Below, piece after piece: positions 59,629 through 64,000 of a stretch of DNA of 64,000 bases (its first letter is position 1; each line of letters starts with the position of its first letter). The notes beneath the pieces are model-generated. The model had not been told where the DNA came from. It did no database searches and saw only the letters and a program-made list of their open reading frames with translations. Origin of the DNA: Polynucleobacter wuianus (GTDB lineage: Bacteria > Pseudomonadota > Gammaproteobacteria > Burkholderiales > Burkholderiaceae); contig NZ_CP015922.1 of NCBI RefSeq assembly GCF_001659725.1, positions 1,302,001 through 1,366,000 on the forward strand. Direction: 5' to 3'. A program made the translations under genes and the position numbers.

Positions 59629-61832
59629 TAGAAGATGATACGCGCGCCAACGGTGATGGATTGTGGTTGACCAAGTGTATAACTCGCCTGAGATGTCGCT
59701 GCGTTATAGGTGATATAGGTTCTATTAAATAAGTTAACCACCGAAGCAAATACTGATGCTTGAGGAGTCACTTGGTAATTGGCTCTCAATCCAATAACAG
59801 CATAGGATGGAACGGGTAAGGTGTGTGGAGCATCCATCCATGAATTACCGATATAGCGAACATTCGCACTAATGCTAGTTTTCTCATATGGAGAGTAAGT
59901 TAATGCTGCGTACCCCATATTTTGGGGAACACCACCAACCTGACTGCCCACCGGATTTAATTTGGGATCTACCCCAGCACCTATAGAAGTAAGAATGGTG
60001 TTTGTCAGGGTATAAGTTCCATCTATCGCCCAATGAGGATTGAGATCATGATGAGCCTGGACTTCCAGACCCTGGCTCTGTAGATTTTGATTATTACCAT
60101 AGAGAGTTACCGTCTGCCCAGTACATACTGTGCTTGGGCAACCATTTGCTAGAGCGGCAGCAGTAGTAATTTGTGGGTTATAAACTGCATTAGAGAGCAT
60201 TGATCTAAAACCAGTCACCTGAACAAAGCCAGCATTCCATCTGTAGTCTGTTCCAACCTCATATCCTGTCATATTTTCGGGGGTCAAATTGGGATTGGAA
60301 AGGCTAACGGATGTAGAGCTAGCATATGATCGAATAGTGTTATTAAGTCCTGGAGCATGAAAACCTTGATAAGCTGCGGCCCTAAAATCCAGCTCTTTGG
60401 TGGCCTGTAAAAGCAAGCCTAAGTTAGGACTAAATTTGTATACAGTTTGATTTGGGACGCTTGTATATCCGGGAACATTGTTGCTACCAGCTAGCCAATA
60501 TGTAGGTGTTTGACTCTGCCACTGATCCTCACGAAGTGTTAGGGTAGCCTGTAGAGGGATATAGCTCGCCTTAGATTTAAGTTGTGTCATAACGCCATAA
60601 AACTCTTGCTGACCTTTAGCGTACGCAGAGGATGTCATGGTGCCAGGCTGATTACTAGTTGAGCTCAATGCGCTGAAGGAGTTAGTTAAATTCTGTGCGG
60701 CAACCTGCCTTCCATCCACGCCAACCATAACTTCGTCTATTGCGAAATCATTAAATTTCTGTATTGATTTTGCAGAGGCGCCAACCGTTGAAAAGGGATT
60801 TGCGTAATTTGAACTTATATAAGCCGATGCAGGCGGAGAATTAGAAACATTTTGTTGCCATAAATTGCCATTTTCATAGAATGCATTAGCCTCTACTCTA
60901 TGGTCGCTACCTAAACGAGTCACAACACCAGTTGAAAAAGTCGTTTGCTGCATTGTTTTGGGTGCAAAGGAATACCCCGGTCCTGATAAATTGGTGAAGT
61001 TGTGGGATCCGATTTTAAAAAATGCATCGGTATCTGAATTTAATTTCAATGACCCATCTAGGCGGTAGTTTGCAGCGTTCGCGCTTGCCGGACCTATGCC
61101 TGGCAACAAAGGCGCAGCTTGATTTGAAAGTACAGAGGTAGTTTTCTTATTGGGATAAGTGGTTGCAGGCGATATTGTTGATTGCACGACGTAGCCATCG
61201 GTAGCAAAGTAGTCTGCAGAAACACGGAGCCTCAATACGTCGTTAAGGGCCATCTCTTTTGATGCTGCCACATTTCCAGTGCCATAAGAGCCGTAACTAG
61301 CTGACGCCTCTCCTTTATTTTCGTTAATTTGCCTGGTAGTAATATTAATTACACCTCCCATTCCCATATTTCCATATAGGTTTGAGACACCACCACGAAT
61401 AAATTCAACATCTTCAATGGCTGATAAAGGTGCGCGGTTCCATTCAACCGTTCCATACATTGCGTTATTGGCTGGCACACCATCAATCAATACAAGGGTT
61501 CGTTGTGTACCTAGACCACGTACATTTAAGCTTTGACCCGTTACATCTTTTTCATAATATGGCGTGTCATTTAAAAACACGCTTGATTGATTTTTTAATA
61601 CCTGATCAATCGTTTGATTGGGATTATTTTTAATATCTTCATTGGTAAGAATGGATGTATTTTGAGTCATATCCTTCAATTCAGTGCCAATCAGGCTAGC
61701 ACTAACAACGACATCACCAATCTTTTGACCATACTCCGGCGGAATTACTTGAGCTCGAGACACGCCACCAATTAGGATTGATCCAAATATCAATCCAATA
61801 TAAATACTAATTTTTCTTTGCTTCAACTTCAT
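59628..61832 (-). CDS. TonB-dependent outer-membrane receptor, probable copper uptake
   Basis: A 734-residue protein with a signal peptide ending at SRAQV (about 28). A TonB-box-like GDVVVSAS (38-45) is followed by the plug: QNTSILTNEDIKNNPNQTID, VRGLGTQRTLVLIDGVPANN, VEFIRGGVSNLYGNMGMGGV. The barrel ends in SITVGARIIF with a C-terminal Phe. Ligand is not readable, but the operon (DUF2946, thioredoxin, PCu(A)C) argues for copper or a copper chelate. The gene has no Fur-box-like site that I could see upstream. Confidence 0.85.
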   Translation of the reverse strand: MKLKQRKISIYIGLIFGSILIGGVSRAQVIPPEYGQKIGDVVVSASLIGTELKDMTQNTSILTNEDIKNNPNQTIDQVLKNQSSVFLNDTPYYEKDVTGQSLNVRGLGTQRTLVLIDGVPANNAMYGTVEWNRAPLSAIEDVEFIRGGVSNLYGNMGMGGVINITTRQINENKGEASASYGSYGTGNVAASKEMALNDVLRLRVSADYFATDGYVVQSTISPATTYPNKKTTSVLSNQAAPLLPGIGPASANAANYRLDGSLKLNSDTDAFFKIGSHNFTNLSGPGYSFAPKTMQQTTFSTGVVTRLGSDHRVEANAFYENGNLWQQNVSNSPPASAYISSNYANPFSTVGASAKSIQKFNDFAIDEVMVGVDGRQVAAQNLTNSFSALSSTSNQPGTMTSSAYAKGQQEFYGVMTQLKSKASYIPLQATLTLREDQWQSQTPTYWLAGSNNVPGYTSVPNQTVYKFSPNLGLLLQATKELDFRAAAYQGFHAPGLNNTIRSYASSTSVSLSNPNLTPENMTGYEVGTDYRWNAGFVQVTGFRSMLSNAVYNPQITTAAALANGCPSTVCTGQTVTLYGNNQNLQSQGLEVQAHHDLNPHWAIDGTYTLTNTILTSIGAGVDPKLNPVGSQVGGVPQNMGYAALTYSPYEKTSISANVRYIGNSWMDAPHTLPVPSYAVIGLRANYQVTPQASVFASVVNLFNRTYITYNAATSQASYTLGQPQSITVGARIIF

Positions 61833-61912
61833 TTACTTCTCCACACAATATGACGGCAACTTAGTTACGACTGTGTTGCCAACTACATAGCTAGGCTATG
61901 CCCCTAAAAGAT

Positions 61913-62287
61913 TTAGGCTTGTGCTGGAGGTGCTGCTGAGGGAGGTGTTACCCAAACCGAGAGTGGTTTAGGCGATTGATAGAAAAGCTTCGGAAGCAAG
62001 GCAAAAGAATTTGGGGCTTCAAATGTGAGATTAGTATTAAACGCTGGGGTAATTGAACTGTGCATTACACAATATGGACAGGGCTGCACTTGATTGGCGG
62101 CATCTTGTTCATCGCCCTGCACATCAATTTGCATCTTGCTACCGTCAACCGAACAAATTTCCATAGCAAAACCGTGACCACCCTTCGCAAGCGAGACCGC
62201 CTGCGAAACTGCTGGGGCGAGTGCGCTCATTGCAATGGCTGCAGCTGCAATCCAGTGAATAAGGCGGTTTTTAGAGAATTTCATCAC
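61913..62287 (-). CDS. DUF2946 domain protein
   Basis: A 124-residue protein. A membrane or signal segment (about 10-30) is followed by MEICSVDGSKMQIDVQ and VQPCPYCVMHSSI (Cys45, Cys70, Cys73, His76), and it ends in the family's Pro-rich PPSAAPPAQA. DUF2946 genes commonly sit beside TonB-dependent copper receptors. The Cys/His set suggests metal binding in the periplasm. It is the first gene of the operon that runs to 57390. Confidence 0.82.
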   Translation of the reverse strand: MMKFSKNRLIHWIAAAAIAMSALAPAVSQAVSLAKGGHGFAMEICSVDGSKMQIDVQGDEQDAANQVQPCPYCVMHSSITPAFNTNLTFEAPNSFALLPKLFYQSPKPLSVWVTPPSAAPPAQA

Positions 62288-62310
62288 AGACGCATTTTAT
62301 CTGATCAAAT

Positions 62311-62351
62311 AAAAAAGGGGTCCGTAAAAAAGGGGTCCGAAGACCCCTTTT
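62311..62351 (-). terminator. Terminator of oxlT with a duplicated downstream arm
   Basis: On the - strand AAAAGGGGTC-TTCG-GACCCCTTTT is a strong terminator. The descending arm CGGACCCCTTTTTT is repeated 15 bases downstream, so on the + strand AAAAAAGGGGTCCG occurs at 62311-62324 and 62326-62339. The repeat could offer an alternative pairing partner to the ascending arm, or it may just be a slipped duplication. Confidence 0.8.
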
Positions 62352-62376
62352 CTTGGGCTTTTAACCTGAATTACAT

Positions 62377-63633
62377 TCAAGCAGAACGCTCGATGAGTTT
62401 GCGACGCATTGGACGCAATACAAACCAAGCCAAGATTGCAGCAGTTCCGTTCAAGAAACTTGCAACCCAGAAAACCGCTTCCCAACCACCAGTCATTGTC
62501 ACCAATACGCTGGACAAAGGCACTAACAATGAAGCTGTCCCTTTAGCTGTGTAGAGAAGACCTGCGTTACCAGCAGCATAGGTTGAACCGAATGTATCTG
62601 CATTAGTTGATGGGAACAAACTATAGATCTCACCCCATGCAAAGAACACTAAACCAGTCAACAGAACAAACATCACAGGATCACGACCGAGGTAGTACAA
62701 ACCCAGAATACCTAAGCACTCAAATGTGAAGCAAAGGGTCATTGTCTGTTCGCGACCAATCTTGTCAGATACCCAACCGAAGAATGGACGGGTTAAGCCG
62801 TTCAATACACGGTCAACTGTCAATGCAAATGTCAATGCAGGCAATGCCAATCCCATCAAGCTCACTGTTACGCCAGCAATTTGGAAGTCTTTAGCAATTG
62901 GGCCTAACTGTGCAGTAGCCATCAAGCCACCAGCAGCAACCATCACGAACATCACGTACATGATCCAGAACACTGGCTGCTTAACCATTTCCATTGGACG
63001 GAAGTCTTTACGAGTCTGAACAACGGCAGCCTTAGCTGTAGTGATCGCGCTCTTGATAGGCTTAGAGAGCAACAAGCTTAGGACCACAACGATTGCACCT
63101 TGCCAAATACCAAAGTACCAGAACGCATCTTGGTAGCCTTGATTAGCAATCATGTTAGCAATTGGAATCACAGTCAATGCAGAGCCAGCACCGAAGCCTG
63201 CTGCAGTCATACCAGCAGCTAAACCACGACGATCTGGGAACCACTTGAGCGCATTACCTACGCAAGTACCATAAACAGCACCTGCGCCGACACCGCTCAC
63301 AGCAGCTGCAACGTACAACATAGTTAAGGTATCAGCATGAGCATTCATCATCCAACCAATACCGCACAAGATGCCGCCAAAGAATACTACTGGGCGTGGG
63401 CCAAATTTATCAACGAGGTAGCCCTCGATTGGCACCAACCAAGTTTCGGTCAATACGAAAATGGTGAATGCAACCTGAATCGCTGCACGTCCCCATCCAA
63501 ACTTCGCATCAATTGGGTTTACGAATAAAGTCCAACCGTATTGCAAGTTTGCAATCATCGACATACAGATAATGCCGATTAGTAGCTGAAACCAACGACC
63601 TCCTAAAGGCCCTGCAGTTTTCTCGCCGCTCAT
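62377..63633 (-). CDS. oxlT: Oxalate/formate antiporter, MFS
   Basis: A 418-residue MFS protein with 12 hydrophobic segments. QYGWTLFVNPIDAKFGW (about 32-48), YGTCVGNALKWFPDRRGLAAG and RVLNGLTRPFFGWVSDKIGR are the OxlT family signatures. The Lys in LLYTAKGTASLLVPL matches the buried substrate-binding Lys of OxlT. It exchanges oxalate for formate, which in oxalate users also yields proton motive force. No oxalyl-CoA genes are in the window, so other dicarboxylates are possible substrates. AGGAGAT precedes the ATG. Confidence 0.85.
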   Translation of the reverse strand: MSGEKTAGPLGGRWFQLLIGIICMSMIANLQYGWTLFVNPIDAKFGWGRAAIQVAFTIFVLTETWLVPIEGYLVDKFGPRPVVFFGGILCGIGWMMNAHADTLTMLYVAAAVSGVGAGAVYGTCVGNALKWFPDRRGLAAGMTAAGFGAGSALTVIPIANMIANQGYQDAFWYFGIWQGAIVVVLSLLLSKPIKSAITTAKAAVVQTRKDFRPMEMVKQPVFWIMYVMFVMVAAGGLMATAQLGPIAKDFQIAGVTVSLMGLALPALTFALTVDRVLNGLTRPFFGWVSDKIGREQTMTLCFTFECLGILGLYYLGRDPVMFVLLTGLVFFAWGEIYSLFPSTNADTFGSTYAAGNAGLLYTAKGTASLLVPLSSVLVTMTGGWEAVFWVASFLNGTAAILAWFVLRPMRRKLIERSA

Positions 63634-63850
63634 CTTAAATCTCCTATTTTTTACTTTTTATAAATACTCATCAGTCCCAAAAATTGGGCTATCTGATTTT
63701 TAAGCATTTACACAATGGACCTCTTGACACTAATCAAGTTTTTCCCAAAACCTTACTAGTGAATACCCTCCCCATAACCCCATGATATTTGGGTCTATTG
63801 CACTTATCTGAGGCTTGTTCGCATAGCTTTGCGAGAATTTTTAGACAAAG

Positions 63851-63876
63851 AAAAAGCCACCCAAAGGTGGCTTTCT
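63851..63876 (-). terminator. Terminator of the gene running in from the right edge
   Basis: On the - strand AGCCACC-TTTG-GGTGGCT is followed by TTTTTCT. It lies 21 bases after the stop of the partial gene. Confidence 0.8.
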
Positions 63877-63896
63877 GGTTTGCGTAATTTTTAAAA

Positions 63897-64000
63897 TTAC
63901 ATGCCACGGTAAGCGCCGTCAAAATCATAATGACGAGCAGCTTGCTCTTGGCTAGTTTTGCTCTCAGTAAAAAGCTGGTTGATCATATTCAATAAAACAG
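63897..64000 (-). CDS. C-terminal end of an unrecognised protein (partial)
   Basis: From the right edge, the frame starting at 63998 gives 33 residues ending in SQEQAARHYDFDGAYRGM and stops at TAA (63897-63899), followed by a terminator, which supports it as real coding sequence. An internal ATG at 63986 would allow a 29-residue small protein, but without a visible ribosome site. Its identity cannot be told from this part. Confidence 0.55.
   Translation of the reverse strand, partial: VLLNMINQLFTESKTSQEQAARHYDFDGAYRGM

Noticed and set aside
63734..63928. 64-codon - strand frame at the right end
   Set aside because: It runs through the terminator hairpin at 63851-63876, and a better frame with stop at 63897 explains the upstream part.

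Overview
The window looks like a chromosomal segment of a free-living betaproteobacterium of the Burkholderiaceae, most likely Polynucleobacter or a close relative. This is inferred from gene content: several Bug-type tripartite-transporter receptors, betaproteobacterial housekeeping genes, moderate G+C and short intergenic gaps. No phage, IS element or CRISPR array was seen.

Layout. 1-5.8 kb: the 3' end of fabI, chrA (chromate efflux), then a CoA-ester catabolic cluster (MaoC-like hydratase, MmgE/PrpD protein, HpcH/HpaI lyase, Bug receptor) that fits itaconate/citramalyl-CoA breakdown. 5.8-11.2 kb: small secreted proteins, a DUF3300 lipoprotein, and an overlapping operon of an ArnT-like GT39 glycosyltransferase, a neuraminidase-like propeller and a membrane protein. 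11.4-15.8 kb: fccAB sulfide dehydrogenase, PsiE, a TAXI receptor, pirin. 15.8-24.4 kb: a probable sugar-acid region (two Bug receptors, Ldh2-type dehydrogenase, GntR regulator, SMP-30 lactonase, 3-hydroxyacyl-CoA-dehydrogenase-like enzyme, enolase-superfamily enzyme, UxaA dehydratase). 24.4-33.3 kb: cbpA-cbpM, uup, a P-loop kinase, ompW with two FNR-like boxes, hemN, an FAD enzyme and a fourth Bug receptor. 33.3-42.8 kb: small genes, three toxin or toxin-antitoxin loci, AsmA, a histone-H1-like fusion protein and tRNA-Ser(CGA). 42.8-57.3 kb: housekeeping (serS, lolA, ftsK, trxB, hppA, ppa, nadE, glnB, ilvD) interrupted by a vapBC island between two nearly identical terminator hairpins. 57.4-62.3 kb: a tightly packed operon that reads as periplasmic copper handling (DUF2946, TonB receptor, Cys/His-bearing propeller, TlpA-like thioredoxin, PCu(A)C chaperone). 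The window ends with an OxlT-type oxalate/formate antiporter.

Most interesting points: (1) a long hairpin that buries the Shine-Dalgarno region of the co-chaperone gene cbpA, a candidate RNA thermometer; (2) the copper operon, with a propeller protein carrying CECC and CPHH motifs; (3) a fusion of a histone-H1-like tail to a YbjN-like domain; (4) toxin-antitoxin loci with readable operators, including an apparently leaderless higBA; (5) a 99-codon open frame without a start codon upstream of ilvD. All calls come from reading the sequence; no database search was run.
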